A stretch of 64,000 nucleotides of DNA, taken from contig NZ_CP007501.1 in assembly GCF_000973625.1 (NCBI RefSeq), positions 1,240,001-1,304,000 of the forward strand, written 5' to 3'. Shown here in pieces: positions 33,229-42,382 of the stretch (its first letter is position 1; every line of letters begins with the position of its first letter). The position numbers were made by a program, and so were the translations under genes. Origin of the DNA: Polynucleobacter duraquae. Its GTDB lineage: Bacteria; Pseudomonadota; Gammaproteobacteria; Burkholderiales; Burkholderiaceae. The notes under the pieces were generated by a model. The model was not told the origin of the DNA, did no database searches, and saw only the letters and a program-made list of their open reading frames with translations.

Positions 33229-35517
33229 ATGAGTCCAACAGAATCGTCTAATTCAGAGTTTTATACCCTCGACATTGGCGGAATGACCTGCGCCTCCTGT
33301 GTTAGCCGAGTAGAAAAAGCTTTAGATAAGATTCCTGGAGTTGAGGCCGCCAGCGTCAATTTAGCCACCGAGCAAGCAAGAATTCGCAGTCAACGGGGTT
33401 CATCCAGCTTGGCGGAGATCATTGCGCTAGTTCAAAAGACAGGTTACGAAGCCAAAGAAAGTTCTAATCGGGGCAATTCAGATCAGAGAATTAGTAAGTC
33501 ATTTTGGGCTGCCGACGGCTTAGGCCGAGTGATTCTGAGTTTTGCTCTGTCAGCCCCCCTCTTCTTGCCGATGTTCTTCATGCCTTTTGGGGTGCATTGG
33601 TCTTTATCAGGATGGTGGCAGCTCGCCTTGGCAACACCAGTCCAATTCATTTTGGGATGGCGTTTCTATGACGCAGGCTATAAATCCTTAATGGCTGGCG
33701 CGGGCAATATGGACTTATTGGTTGCCTTAGGTACTAGCGCTGCTTATGGGCTCAGTCTGTATATCTTGCTCACTTCAAACCATGCACATGAACTTTACTT
33801 CGAGGGATCTGCAGTCATCATCTGCATGCTCTTATTAGGCAAATGGTTGGAGGCACGAGCCAAGCAACAAACCAGTGAAGCGATTCGCGCCCTGCAAAAA
33901 CTCTGGCCAGAGCATGCCAAAGTTTTAAACGCCGATGTTGATCTACAGGGCAATAAGGCTATCGGCGCCGACCACTATCGCGACTTACCTTTAGAACAAG
34001 TGCTGCCTGGCGATAAAGTTTTCATTCTTCCCGGTGAACGTATTCCGGTAGATGGCGTCATTATTTTGGGTAGCAGCCACGTTGATGAATCCCTACTCAC
34101 CGGCGAAAGCGAACCTGTTAAGAAATCAGTTGAGTCTAAAGTCATTGGGGGCGCCTTAAACGGTGAAGGTGTATTGATAGTGACGGCACAAGCCGTTGGT
34201 GTTGAAAGCGTACTCTCACAAATTATTAACTTAGTAGAAGAGGCGCAAACTCAAAAAGCGCCGATTCAAAAGTTGGTTGATCAGGTGAGCGCCATATTTG
34301 TACCGACCGTCATTGTGCTTGCGCTTATGACAGGCCTAGGCAACTGGCTTTACTTAGACTCCATCTCCATTGCTATCTTGCGCGCCGTATCGGTCTTGGT
34401 GATCGCTTGTCCTTGCGCGCTTGGCTTAGCTACCCCAGCTGCAATTATGGCTGGCACGGGTATAGCCGCACGCTTTGGCATTTTGATTAAGGACCCGCAA
34501 GTATTAGAGCTGGCTCATAAGCTCAATATCGTTGCCTTTGATAAAACGGGCACATTAACAATGGGTAAGCCGCGCATGCTCGCTCTACTACCTTTTGATA
34601 CATCATTTACCGATGCCGATCAGATCCTCGCTACGGCTGCAGGCTTGCAGTTGGGAAGTGAACATCCTTTAGCTAAAGCGCTACTAGTTTCATCCAAGGA
34701 AAAAGGTATCGCTCCGATTGCCACCTCATTTAGCAAGGGCTTGCCTGGCATTGGAATTGAGGGCATTCCAAGTGGCGGTCCCTTTGCAGGAAAAACACTG
34801 CGCTTGCAGAGCGTAGCCTCCCTCAAGGGCAGCAGTCAGTACGATCTCGTTTTACAAAAAGCACAGGCTTGTTTTGAACAAGGTCAAACTGTTTCTGTAT
34901 TGATGGATTCTGCTAGCAAAGATGGGGAAGCGCCAACTCCAATAGCCGTGATTGCCTTTGGGGATGAACTGAAACCCAATGCAAAATCAGCAGTCGATGC
35001 ATTGCATGCATTGCATATTCGAACGGTGATGTTGTCTGGTGATAATTTATCTGCTGCTACTCGTGTAGGAAAAATGATTGGTATTGATGAAGTCTTTGCA
35101 CAAATTATGCCGAGCGATAAAGCGCAAAACATTCATCGATTACAAAACCCACCCGCACTACAAAAGCAATATGTCGCGATGATTGGTGATGGTGTAAATG
35201 ATGCGCCGGCATTGGCGATGGCAGATGTGGGTATGGCGATGTCTACTGGGACTGATGTAGCCATGCAAGCCGCCGGAATTACCTTAATGCGTGGCGACCC
35301 TACTTTGGTGGCTGATGCAATCGATATCTCCAAAAAAACTTGGAATAAGATTGCGCAAAATTTATTTTGGGCATTTGCATTTAATACGATTGGCATACCA
35401 ATGGCAGCTTTGGGATATTTATCGCCCATGCTAGCTGGCAGTGCAATGGCGCTCTCCAGTTTTTGCGTATTGAGTAATGCTCTTCTCTTAAAGCGCTGGC
35501 ACCCGAAGAATCGATAG
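33229..35517 (+). CDS. copA: Copper-exporting P1B-type ATPase
   Basis: A 762-residue membrane ATPase that pumps Cu(I) to the periplasm. One N-terminal metal domain (GGMTCASC, Cys21 and Cys24), membrane helices with the transport motif ACPCALGLATPAA (Cys394, Cys396), phosphorylation site DKTGTLT (Asp438), HP locus GSEHPLAKAL and the hinge GDGVNDAPALA. The order and length are normal for CopA. Its stop is one base from the end of the convergent DUF3047 gene. Confidence 0.96.
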   Translation: MSPTESSNSEFYTLDIGGMTCASCVSRVEKALDKIPGVEAASVNLATEQARIRSQRGSSSLAEIIALVQKTGYEAKESSNRGNSDQRISKSFWAADGLGRVILSFALSAPLFLPMFFMPFGVHWSLSGWWQLALATPVQFILGWRFYDAGYKSLMAGAGNMDLLVALGTSAAYGLSLYILLTSNHAHELYFEGSAVIICMLLLGKWLEARAKQQTSEAIRALQKLWPEHAKVLNADVDLQGNKAIGADHYRDLPLEQVLPGDKVFILPGERIPVDGVIILGSSHVDESLLTGESEPVKKSVESKVIGGALNGEGVLIVTAQAVGVESVLSQIINLVEEAQTQKAPIQKLVDQVSAIFVPTVIVLALMTGLGNWLYLDSISIAILRAVSVLVIACPCALGLATPAAIMAGTGIAARFGILIKDPQVLELAHKLNIVAFDKTGTLTMGKPRMLALLPFDTSFTDADQILATAAGLQLGSEHPLAKALLVSSKEKGIAPIATSFSKGLPGIGIEGIPSGGPFAGKTLRLQSVASLKGSSQYDLVLQKAQACFEQGQTVSVLMDSASKDGEAPTPIAVIAFGDELKPNAKSAVDALHALHIRTVMLSGDNLSAATRVGKMIGIDEVFAQIMPSDKAQNIHRLQNPPALQKQYVAMIGDGVNDAPALAMADVGMAMSTGTDVAMQAAGITLMRGDPTLVADAIDISKKTWNKIAQNLFWAFAFNTIGIPMAALGYLSPMLAGSAMALSSFCVLSNALLLKRWHPKNR

Positions 35518-35518
35518 A

Positions 35519-36325
35519 CTATTTGGAATTCTTACGCAGTAACTCGATATCGCCGTAGAGGGCTCGAGTCTCTGATTTTGTATTGTCTGTATCCGTCAGT
35601 AGTGCAATGCCAATGACATTACCTGGTGTCTCTCCATAAGCCGACTTGTAGTCCGCGGCTAAATCCCGTTCGTGCTTACGCCACTCTCCCAAACCATCCC
35701 AACCAGAGTCCACCACAATCATCTTCACACGAGAAGTATGAGCGTTGTTCAGGACGGTATTGACTGAATTCTTACCCGACCAGATGTACATCACTGTGGC
35801 GTAAGGCATTTCTTGGCCACTAATTAGACTAGCCATCTCAAAGGTGAGCTTTTCTTTGAGGGGCAGTTTAGATTTGTTGCCATCAAAGGCTACCAAGATA
35901 CGTAGTGGTGCATCATCATGCTGACTATCTGCATTGTCTGCCTGCGGTATTGCACCTACCGCCTTCCACTCCCATTGCAGCCATAAGTTCTGAGCCGAGC
36001 GCGGTCGAAGTTTTACTGCAAGGCCAGATGCTGAGGTTTTGGAATTAGCAGCAAGCACTGTGCGACCTTGATAATTCTCAAGGCGATAAAGCGTATTCTT
36101 TTTATAGGGTGCAATGCGATAGAAATGCCAACCATCTGGCATGCCAGCGCGTGGCTTCTCCGCAGAGAACTTGGGTAAATCCTCTTGAGCTGGCAATTGA
36201 TCCGCATTGAATGGCTGCCCCGCCTCATTCTCAATCGAGTTTCCAGTCAAACCCGCACAACCAGCTAAGGAGATGACAATCGTGGTCAAAAGCAGCAGGG
36301 ATCGAAAAGGGGGTTTTATAGGCAT
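35519..36325 (-). CDS. DUF3047 lipoprotein
   Basis: A 268-residue predicted lipoprotein: PIKPPFRSLLLLTTIVISLAGC provides n-region, core and lipobox LAGC. The body contains GWHFYRIAPYKKNTLYRL, LRPRSAQNLWLQWEWKA and HERDLAADYKSAYGETPGNVIGIALLTDTDNT, the DUF3047 pattern. A longer reading from 36385 exists but would place the signal internally and overlap the divergent gene start at 36374. Role unknown; the neighbouring gene is a divergent glycosyltransferase. Confidence 0.78.
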   Translation of the reverse strand: MPIKPPFRSLLLLTTIVISLAGCAGLTGNSIENEAGQPFNADQLPAQEDLPKFSAEKPRAGMPDGWHFYRIAPYKKNTLYRLENYQGRTVLAANSKTSASGLAVKLRPRSAQNLWLQWEWKAVGAIPQADNADSQHDDAPLRILVAFDGNKSKLPLKEKLTFEMASLISGQEMPYATVMYIWSGKNSVNTVLNNAHTSRVKMIVVDSGWDGLGEWRKHERDLAADYKSAYGETPGNVIGIALLTDTDNTKSETRALYGDIELLRKNSK

Positions 36326-36373
36326 CTGCTTTATTGTCCCAAAGAATGGCTTGCTTAAGTCTAAAATCATTAC

Positions 36374-37870
36374 ATGCGCCATCAATCACCCTCGAGCTGG
36401 GCTGTCATCAGCATCTGCATTGCTGCACTGGTCCATCTTGCCCTGGGTTTCTCGATTGAGTTTTCTGTCGATGAAGCGCACTACGCTCTATATGCAAAGC
36501 ATCTTGCCTGGAGTTATTTTGATCACCCGCCACTGGTGGGCTGGATCCAATGGCCGCTAGTGAGCCTGACTTCATCTGAGGGAATCATTCGCTTGATTCC
36601 GGAATTACTCTGGGTGCTCTCCGCTCTCTTAGTGTATCGAGTGACAGTAGAAATTCATCGCTTGATACAAGTGCGTAATGCGGGTTACTTAACTACCTCC
36701 CTTCCTTCCGCAAACCTGTGTGGATTGATGGCAGTATTAGCGATCATTGCAGCGCCGTTGCCCCACGTCTTAGCAATTGGTCTTTTACCTGACACCCTGC
36801 TTGCGCCATTAAGCCTTGGCTTGATGTTGATGGCATTACGTTGGACTCGCAAAGATCAGTTCACCATTGCGGACTGGATCATTACCGGCTTATTACTAGG
36901 CTTGGCAGGTCTAAGCAAGTACACCGCTGCGTTTACTGCATTTGCTTTGCTCTTCGTATTGTTAGCTTCGCCCAAAAAAGTTTGGATTACTAAAGTCGGC
37001 TTTTGGCTAGCAGTCGCAATTGCCTTGATCGTGATTAGCCCAGTGCTCTATTGGAACTGGATCAATGATTGGATCTCATTCAAATATCAAATTGCCCATG
37101 GTAGTGGTGGTGCTTGGGCGTGGCGAAGAGTCGGCGCCTTTGTAGGTATTCAGATCGCCTGCTTTGGGCTCCTGTTGCTTTTGGGTACTTATACTTTTTT
37201 AAGGCATTGCCTCCACTCGCAAAAGCTGATTCTGATTGCTCTATTGAGTTTCTTCGCAATTCCCTTTGTGATCTTTGCTACGCTGTCTGGTGGAGGTAGC
37301 CTGCCCCACTGGACTACGCCTGCCTGGTTTTGTCTTGCGCCATTTGCCGGCATCGGTCTAGCTAAAGCATGGGCCATGCAGCACCGCTTGGTAATTCGAA
37401 TATTGCTTATTGGGCAGTTATTGATTTGCTTGCTCGGTTTTGGTTTTGTTTTGGCTGGAGGCTTTACTGGCTCGGCAGTGAAATCCAACCCCATTGCTGA
37501 TCTCTATGGCTGGAAGCTTGCTGGTCAGAAAGCAGCTCAATTAGCGCAAGCCAACAAGGCCAATGGGATTGCAGTACAAAACTGGACTTTAGGTAGTCGT
37601 GCTGCTTGGTATGCTCAACCTCTTCCAGTCTTTGTGCTGGACCAAAGACAGGATCAGTTTGACCTGTGGTTTGGGCAATTACCCGCTGGCGCAAACGTCT
37701 TACTCATTAACTGGTCGGGAATGACTTTCAGGTCACCCGTGGGCGGAAATCTGGCCTTTGAAGTCTGTGAGCCCTTGGATAGCCTAGAAATTATTCGATT
37801 TGGGCGGTTCTTATCCAAATTTGAGTACAGCCTTTGCCGAAACTGGCAGGGTGCTGGCGCAGCGCGTTAA
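36374..37870 (+). CDS. Glycosyltransferase family 39 (ArnT/PMT-like)
   Basis: A 498-residue polytopic membrane enzyme. The first periplasmic loop has FSVDEAHYALYAKHLAWSYFDHPPLVGW, carrying the catalytic acidic pair and the YFDHPPL signature of lipid-phosphosugar-dependent PMT/ArnT transferases; about ten further membrane segments follow. It would move a sugar from a polyprenyl-phosphate donor to lipid A, another glycan or a protein. The acceptor is unknown. It heads a plus-strand run with YbhN-like, GT9 and PAP2 genes. Confidence 0.85.
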   Translation: MRHQSPSSWAVISICIAALVHLALGFSIEFSVDEAHYALYAKHLAWSYFDHPPLVGWIQWPLVSLTSSEGIIRLIPELLWVLSALLVYRVTVEIHRLIQVRNAGYLTTSLPSANLCGLMAVLAIIAAPLPHVLAIGLLPDTLLAPLSLGLMLMALRWTRKDQFTIADWIITGLLLGLAGLSKYTAAFTAFALLFVLLASPKKVWITKVGFWLAVAIALIVISPVLYWNWINDWISFKYQIAHGSGGAWAWRRVGAFVGIQIACFGLLLLLGTYTFLRHCLHSQKLILIALLSFFAIPFVIFATLSGGGSLPHWTTPAWFCLAPFAGIGLAKAWAMQHRLVIRILLIGQLLICLLGFGFVLAGGFTGSAVKSNPIADLYGWKLAGQKAAQLAQANKANGIAVQNWTLGSRAAWYAQPLPVFVLDQRQDQFDLWFGQLPAGANVLLINWSGMTFRSPVGGNLAFEVCEPLDSLEIIRFGRFLSKFEYSLCRNWQGAGAAR

Positions 37871-37912
37871 TTCCCCAAATTCAAGACCTTAGGAGCCGTA
37901 GGCATTATCCTT

Positions 37913-38962
37913 ATGCCTATGAGTTCACAACCCCAAGCCACCCCCAAAGCCACATCTGGGTGGAAAGTAATCCTGAAGCGGGCATGGCCCACGATTCGTA
38001 TTTTGTTATCGATCGCCCTTCTCTGGAAAGCTACTAGCGGTATTGATTGGCACGCCATATTAGATTCTGATATTCAGATGCAGCCCTGGTGGTTTTTAGC
38101 AGCAGGATTAACCATGATCTCAGCGTTTATTTGTGGTGGACTGCGCTGGGGATTTTTGATGCGTAAGGTTGGCTTTCAAGGCAGTCTGATTAGTTTTGTT
38201 GCGCTCTACTTTGCCGGTGGACTCATTAATCAGGGATTGCCAAGTACCTTAGGTGGCGATAGCTATCGCGCCATTACTGCTACTCATTTAAATAGTAGCG
38301 GCAGTTTGACTGAGGCGAAGAAGCTCGATGAAGAGCTACATCACTCTGTTGACCTAGAGCACTCTACTCCTAAACTTCGCCTGAGCTTTTCCATGGTGTT
38401 GGTAGATCGCTTGCTTGGCTTGGCTGGAAATAATTTGCTAGGTGGACTTGGCCTCATTTTGGGTGGTGCGACCTTAGCCGCTTGGGGTACTGATCTCGGA
38501 TATGCAGTCACTGGGATTATGGTGGCAGCAGGTTTATTGCTCGCTGCTATTTTGGCATGGGGCCCTAGCTGCAATTTATTGCAAAAATTACTAGAGCGCG
38601 TACAAATGAATCACGCCCTGCCTGGTATCAAGCTCGCCTTTTCTTGGCCCATGAATATAGCTCAAGCCGCATTTGCGATTGGCATTCACTCCCTGACTAT
38701 TTTGACGCTACTCTTCTGTCTTAAGGCCTATGGAGTCGATGCGCCGATTGAAGCCCTCATGATTGGCTTGCCTGCATTAAGTCTATTATTAATGCTGCCA
38801 ATCAGCATCTCCGGCTGGGGCTTGCGTGAAGCTACACTCTCTTCTGTACTGGCATTGTGGGGCGTTAGCCCCTCCATGACAGTATTAGCATCCATTAGTT
38901 ATGGCGCCATCACCGTCTTATCGGTATTGCCAGGCGCTTACTTTTTATTAAAACGGAAATAA
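37913..38962 (+). CDS. YbhN/UPF0104-type membrane protein (LPG synthase TM-like)
   Basis: A 349-residue protein with about eight membrane segments. ALYFAGGLINQGLPSTLGGDSYRA and the later LPISISGWGLREATLSSVLALWG are the conserved blocks of the lysylphosphatidylglycerol synthase transmembrane family. Without the catalytic LPG synthase domain these proteins are thought to move or flip lipids. A ~25-residue charged insert around residues 120-145 lies between helices. E. coli ybhN is next to a Cls/EEP pair; here that pair is at 18-20 kb instead. Confidence 0.85.
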   Translation: MPMSSQPQATPKATSGWKVILKRAWPTIRILLSIALLWKATSGIDWHAILDSDIQMQPWWFLAAGLTMISAFICGGLRWGFLMRKVGFQGSLISFVALYFAGGLINQGLPSTLGGDSYRAITATHLNSSGSLTEAKKLDEELHHSVDLEHSTPKLRLSFSMVLVDRLLGLAGNNLLGGLGLILGGATLAAWGTDLGYAVTGIMVAAGLLLAAILAWGPSCNLLQKLLERVQMNHALPGIKLAFSWPMNIAQAAFAIGIHSLTILTLLFCLKAYGVDAPIEALMIGLPALSLLLMLPISISGWGLREATLSSVLALWGVSPSMTVLASISYGAITVLSVLPGAYFLLKRK

Positions 38963-38980
38963 TTCATTTAGAGCCCCACT

Positions 38981-40240
38981 ATGAGTATTAGCGTCAACAC
39001 CATGCGTGCAATTGACCACTGGGTCGGCGTACCACTTTGCGCATTAGCAAGCCCTGTCGTTGCTCTAATGGATGGCGTGAAGAATATCTTTGCTCGCAGT
39101 CCAGAGGCACCCCGCAAATTACTTTTTATTGAACTATCTGAAATGGGCAGCGCAATCTTGGTTGATCCTGCCATGCGCAATGCACAAGCTCGTGGCGCTG
39201 AATTATTTTTCCTGATCTTTAAAAGCAATCGTGCCAGCCTAACTTTGTTAAACACGGTGAAGCCTGAGAATATTTTCACAATTGACTCTTCAAGCTTAGG
39301 CGGCTTAATTAAAGACACGCTTAAATTTTTGCTAGTCGCTCGCAAGCACCGTATCGACACCGTAATTGATTTGGAGTTGTTTTCTCGCTTTACCGCTCTA
39401 CTGACCGGCTTATGTGGCGCACGTCGTCGTGTGGGCTATCACATCTTTCATGGTGAAGGTTTATGGCGCGGCTTTATGCTGACACGCAAAGTCCATTACA
39501 ACCCGCATATTCACATTACGAAGAATTTTCTCTCTCTGATTCATGCGGCATTTGCTAAAGAGATTGAAGTGCCGTTTAGCAAAATACAGATTGCAGATTC
39601 AGAAGTTCGTCTAGAACAGGCAGTAATTGATCCAGCAGTATTAAGTAAAGTTCGTGAGCGCATTGAGAAACTGAGCGCGACTTTTGGCATTTCATTTAAG
39701 CAAGGTGAGCAACGCCTCATTTTGGTCAACCCCAATGCTAGCGATCTATTGCCACAAAGGCGTTGGGCTCAACAGCGTTTTTCTGAACTGATTCAGGGAT
39801 TAAATCAACGTTACCCAAATGATCTCATTCTGATTACTGGCTCCCCAGCTGAATTTGCCTATGTTGAAAAGGTTCGCGCAGTTGCTAATGTTAAAAATGC
39901 TCTGAACTTTGCAGGCCAAGTGAGCTTTGCAGAATTACCACCGCTTTACACCCTGTCTGATGTGATGGTAACTAACGATTCTGGGCCTGGCCACTTCTCC
40001 GCCGTGACTCCATTGCGGACAGTCGTTCTCTTCGGACCAGAAACGCCAGCACTGTATGGCTCTATTGGTAAATCGATTGCCATTACTGCCAATCTGGCAT
40101 GTTCACCTTGCGTAAGTGCTGCCAATCATCGTAAAACACCATGCCATGACAATGTCTGCATGCAGGCCATTACGGTTGCTCAGGTACTAGAAAAGATGTC
40201 ACACCAATTAAATGAAGCCGATCAAGAGCGGGCACATTAA
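38981..40240 (+). CDS. Glycosyltransferase family 9 (heptosyltransferase-like)
   Basis: A 419-residue cytoplasmic GT-B enzyme. The N-terminal half has LFIELSEMGSAILVDPAM, the C-terminal half LVNPNASDLLPQRRW, then TNDSGPGHFSAVTPLRTVVLFGPETP, which is the ADP-heptose transferase donor-binding pattern. The substrate could be LPS core or another glycan. It starts 18 bases after the YbhN-like gene. Confidence 0.87.
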   Translation: MSISVNTMRAIDHWVGVPLCALASPVVALMDGVKNIFARSPEAPRKLLFIELSEMGSAILVDPAMRNAQARGAELFFLIFKSNRASLTLLNTVKPENIFTIDSSSLGGLIKDTLKFLLVARKHRIDTVIDLELFSRFTALLTGLCGARRRVGYHIFHGEGLWRGFMLTRKVHYNPHIHITKNFLSLIHAAFAKEIEVPFSKIQIADSEVRLEQAVIDPAVLSKVRERIEKLSATFGISFKQGEQRLILVNPNASDLLPQRRWAQQRFSELIQGLNQRYPNDLILITGSPAEFAYVEKVRAVANVKNALNFAGQVSFAELPPLYTLSDVMVTNDSGPGHFSAVTPLRTVVLFGPETPALYGSIGKSIAITANLACSPCVSAANHRKTPCHDNVCMQAITVAQVLEKMSHQLNEADQERAH

Positions 40241-40245
40241 GTCGC

Positions 40246-41043
40246 ATGACTGAGCAGCGCAAATCGGCTTTAGCGATTGCATCAATTTGGGTTTGGTGCG
40301 CTCCTCTTCTGCCGCTGAGTCTAACAATCGTCATTTACTTTGGTGAATTACAAACTCCAACGTTTCTATTTATAAATCGTTATACCCAGTTATTGCCAGA
40401 TACCTTCTGGACCTGGCTTACTTTTATTGGCAATGGCTGGGGTATCTTTGCATTGTGCTTTCCCCTTTTGCTTCTATCGCCTAGATTACTGAGCGCAGGA
40501 CTGATAGCATCTTTGATTGGCGGCGCCATCAGTCAAATCATCAAGCCTCTATTAGATCTTCCGCGGCCTGCTGGAGTATTGGCTTTAGAAGATTTTTATC
40601 GTATCGGCGAGCCTCTATTGCATAAAGCGATGCCCTCTGGCCATACGCTGACTGCTTTTGCTGTGATTTCCGGAATTTACTTTGCTATCGATCGAGACAA
40701 AAGAGCCTCTTTGTGGTGGATCTTTATCATTGCAGGTTTTTCCGGCATCTCTCGTAATGCGCTTGGCGCCCATTGGCTTACTGATGTGTTGGCGGGCTGC
40801 GCTATTGGAGTGTGGTCTGGCATGCTGGGAGCGATATTGGCTGGGCTCATTCCAGAAAAGCAGATGGCAACCAATCAGATCGGGCCTCGCTTACTTGCGC
40901 TCGGCGGACTGGCAACTATCTATGTTCTCCTTACCCAAACCCTAGACTCAGAACTCAATCAGTCTTTGCAATACGCGTGCGTAGCATTAATTAGCATTAC
41001 CTTAGCTTTATTTATTAAAGCGCAAAAACCCAAGGCCATATAA
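40246..41043 (+). CDS. PAP2-family membrane phosphatase
   Basis: A 265-residue membrane phosphatase with the three PAP2 motifs: KPLLDLPRP, MPSGH and SRNALGAHWLTD. About six membrane segments surround them. Family members remove phosphate from undecaprenyl pyrophosphate or phosphatidylglycerol phosphate, or act on lipid A. Set directly after GT9 (5 bases), it may recycle a lipid carrier used by the neighbouring transferases. Confidence 0.9.
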   Translation: MTEQRKSALAIASIWVWCAPLLPLSLTIVIYFGELQTPTFLFINRYTQLLPDTFWTWLTFIGNGWGIFALCFPLLLLSPRLLSAGLIASLIGGAISQIIKPLLDLPRPAGVLALEDFYRIGEPLLHKAMPSGHTLTAFAVISGIYFAIDRDKRASLWWIFIIAGFSGISRNALGAHWLTDVLAGCAIGVWSGMLGAILAGLIPEKQMATNQIGPRLLALGGLATIYVLLTQTLDSELNQSLQYACVALISITLALFIKAQKPKAI

Positions 41044-41045
41044 AG

Positions 41046-41912
41046 ATGTTTAGTTATCGTCATGCTTTTCATGCGGGCAGTCATGCCGATATTCTGAAGC
41101 ATTTGGTGATGATTCATTTAGTTGAATATCTACAAGAAAAGCCTGGCGCTTTGACTATTGTCGATACGCATGCTGGTGCTGGCATCTATAGTCTGATTGA
41201 TGGCTTTGCCACCGTCAGCAAAGAGGCTGATCAAGGCATTTATCGCTTGGCTCAATTTGCAGAGAGTAATGCCGTAAGTCCAGGCATCGCCAACTACCTT
41301 GAATGCATTCGTTCTGAGAATGCTGCTAATGAGATTAACGTCTATCCTGGCTCTCCATTTATCTTGGCGCATTTACTGAGAACACAAGATCGTCTCAAGC
41401 TCTTTGAGTTACATCCCAAAGAGATTGATATCTTGCGCCACAATATCAGCCAGCTTAAGCAATCAAAGCAAGTCGACATTTATGCAGAAGATAGCTTTGC
41501 AAGACTGAAAGGCTTAATGCCGCCACCTAGTAGGCGTGGCCTAGTATTGATTGACCCATCTTATGAAGATAAGCAGGACTATCGCTATCTCGAAACTGCG
41601 ATCGAAGAGGCTTTGCATCGCTTTGTTACCGGTTGCTACGCGATTTGGTACCCCTGCCTCTCTAGAAGAGAATCCGCTTCCCTACCGGATCACATGAAAA
41701 AGATTGCGGCAGCCCATAAACGCTCTTGGTTACAAGTTGAGCTTCGGGTTGAGAATGCTCCCAAAGAGCCTCGTCTGCAGGCTAGTGGGATGTTCATCCT
41801 TAATCCGCCATGGACTCTAGAAAAGCAGCTATCTGAAAGCTTACCCATTCTGGTTAAGGCGCTGGGACAAGATGGCGGCGCTTCATTTTTGTTAAAGAGT
41901 TTTGAGGCCTGA
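41046..41912 (+). CDS. rlmJ: 23S rRNA (adenine-N6)-methyltransferase RlmJ
   Basis: A 288-residue SAM-dependent enzyme that methylates A2030 of 23S rRNA. MFSYRHAFHAGSHADILKHL is the RlmJ N-terminus, IVDTHAGAGIYSL is the SAM-binding strand, and LIDPSYEDKQDY corresponds to the N6-methyltransferase DPPY motif. It begins two bases after the PAP2 gene. Length agrees with the family. Confidence 0.95.
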   Translation: MFSYRHAFHAGSHADILKHLVMIHLVEYLQEKPGALTIVDTHAGAGIYSLIDGFATVSKEADQGIYRLAQFAESNAVSPGIANYLECIRSENAANEINVYPGSPFILAHLLRTQDRLKLFELHPKEIDILRHNISQLKQSKQVDIYAEDSFARLKGLMPPPSRRGLVLIDPSYEDKQDYRYLETAIEEALHRFVTGCYAIWYPCLSRRESASLPDHMKKIAAAHKRSWLQVELRVENAPKEPRLQASGMFILNPPWTLEKQLSESLPILVKALGQDGGASFLLKSFEA

Positions 41913-41955
41913 GCGGAGCTGATCAAGGCTTCTAGTCATCATCAATTAAGGGGTT

Positions 41956-42327
41956 TTATGCCTCTGAATCCGAAGTGCTCATAGCTTTTTTGATGATGAT
42001 CGCTGAGAGAGCTAACAACAATACCGCCCCACTCTCATATATCAAGTCAATCGTACTAATTCCCTTACCCTGCAAAATAATCAGCCTACAAAGTGCTGTA
42101 ATAGCAATAAAGATGGGGATGGTAATTGGGATCTTGTTGTACTTGTAAAAGGCTGCCACCATGCCTAGCACCTCGGCATAAATGAACATGAGCAACAGAT
42201 CAGTTAAGGTAATTTTTCCATTGAGAAGAACGTTATACATCTCTATGCCGACACTAAAAATAGTAAAGAATGCAATGAGAATCAAAATTCCTTTTTCGGC
42301 TGCTGTAATCCATTCGTAAATTTTCAT
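41956..42327 (-). CDS. psiE: PsiE-family phosphate-starvation protein
   Basis: A 123-residue membrane protein with four hydrophobic segments. LLLMFIYAEVLGMVAAFYK and IPIFIAITALCRLII are characteristic of PsiE. Expression in E. coli rises under phosphate starvation; the molecular role is not known. It sits 55 bases past the end of the aerR-like gene on the same strand and may receive read-through from the photosynthesis cluster. Confidence 0.85.
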   Translation of the reverse strand: MKIYEWITAAEKGILILIAFFTIFSVGIEMYNVLLNGKITLTDLLLMFIYAEVLGMVAAFYKYNKIPITIPIFIAITALCRLIILQGKGISTIDLIYESGAVLLLALSAIIIKKAMSTSDSEA

Positions 42328-42382
42328 ACTATGTGGACTTGAGTCATCGATATCGGAAAAATTTATCTACACTAAATTACAG

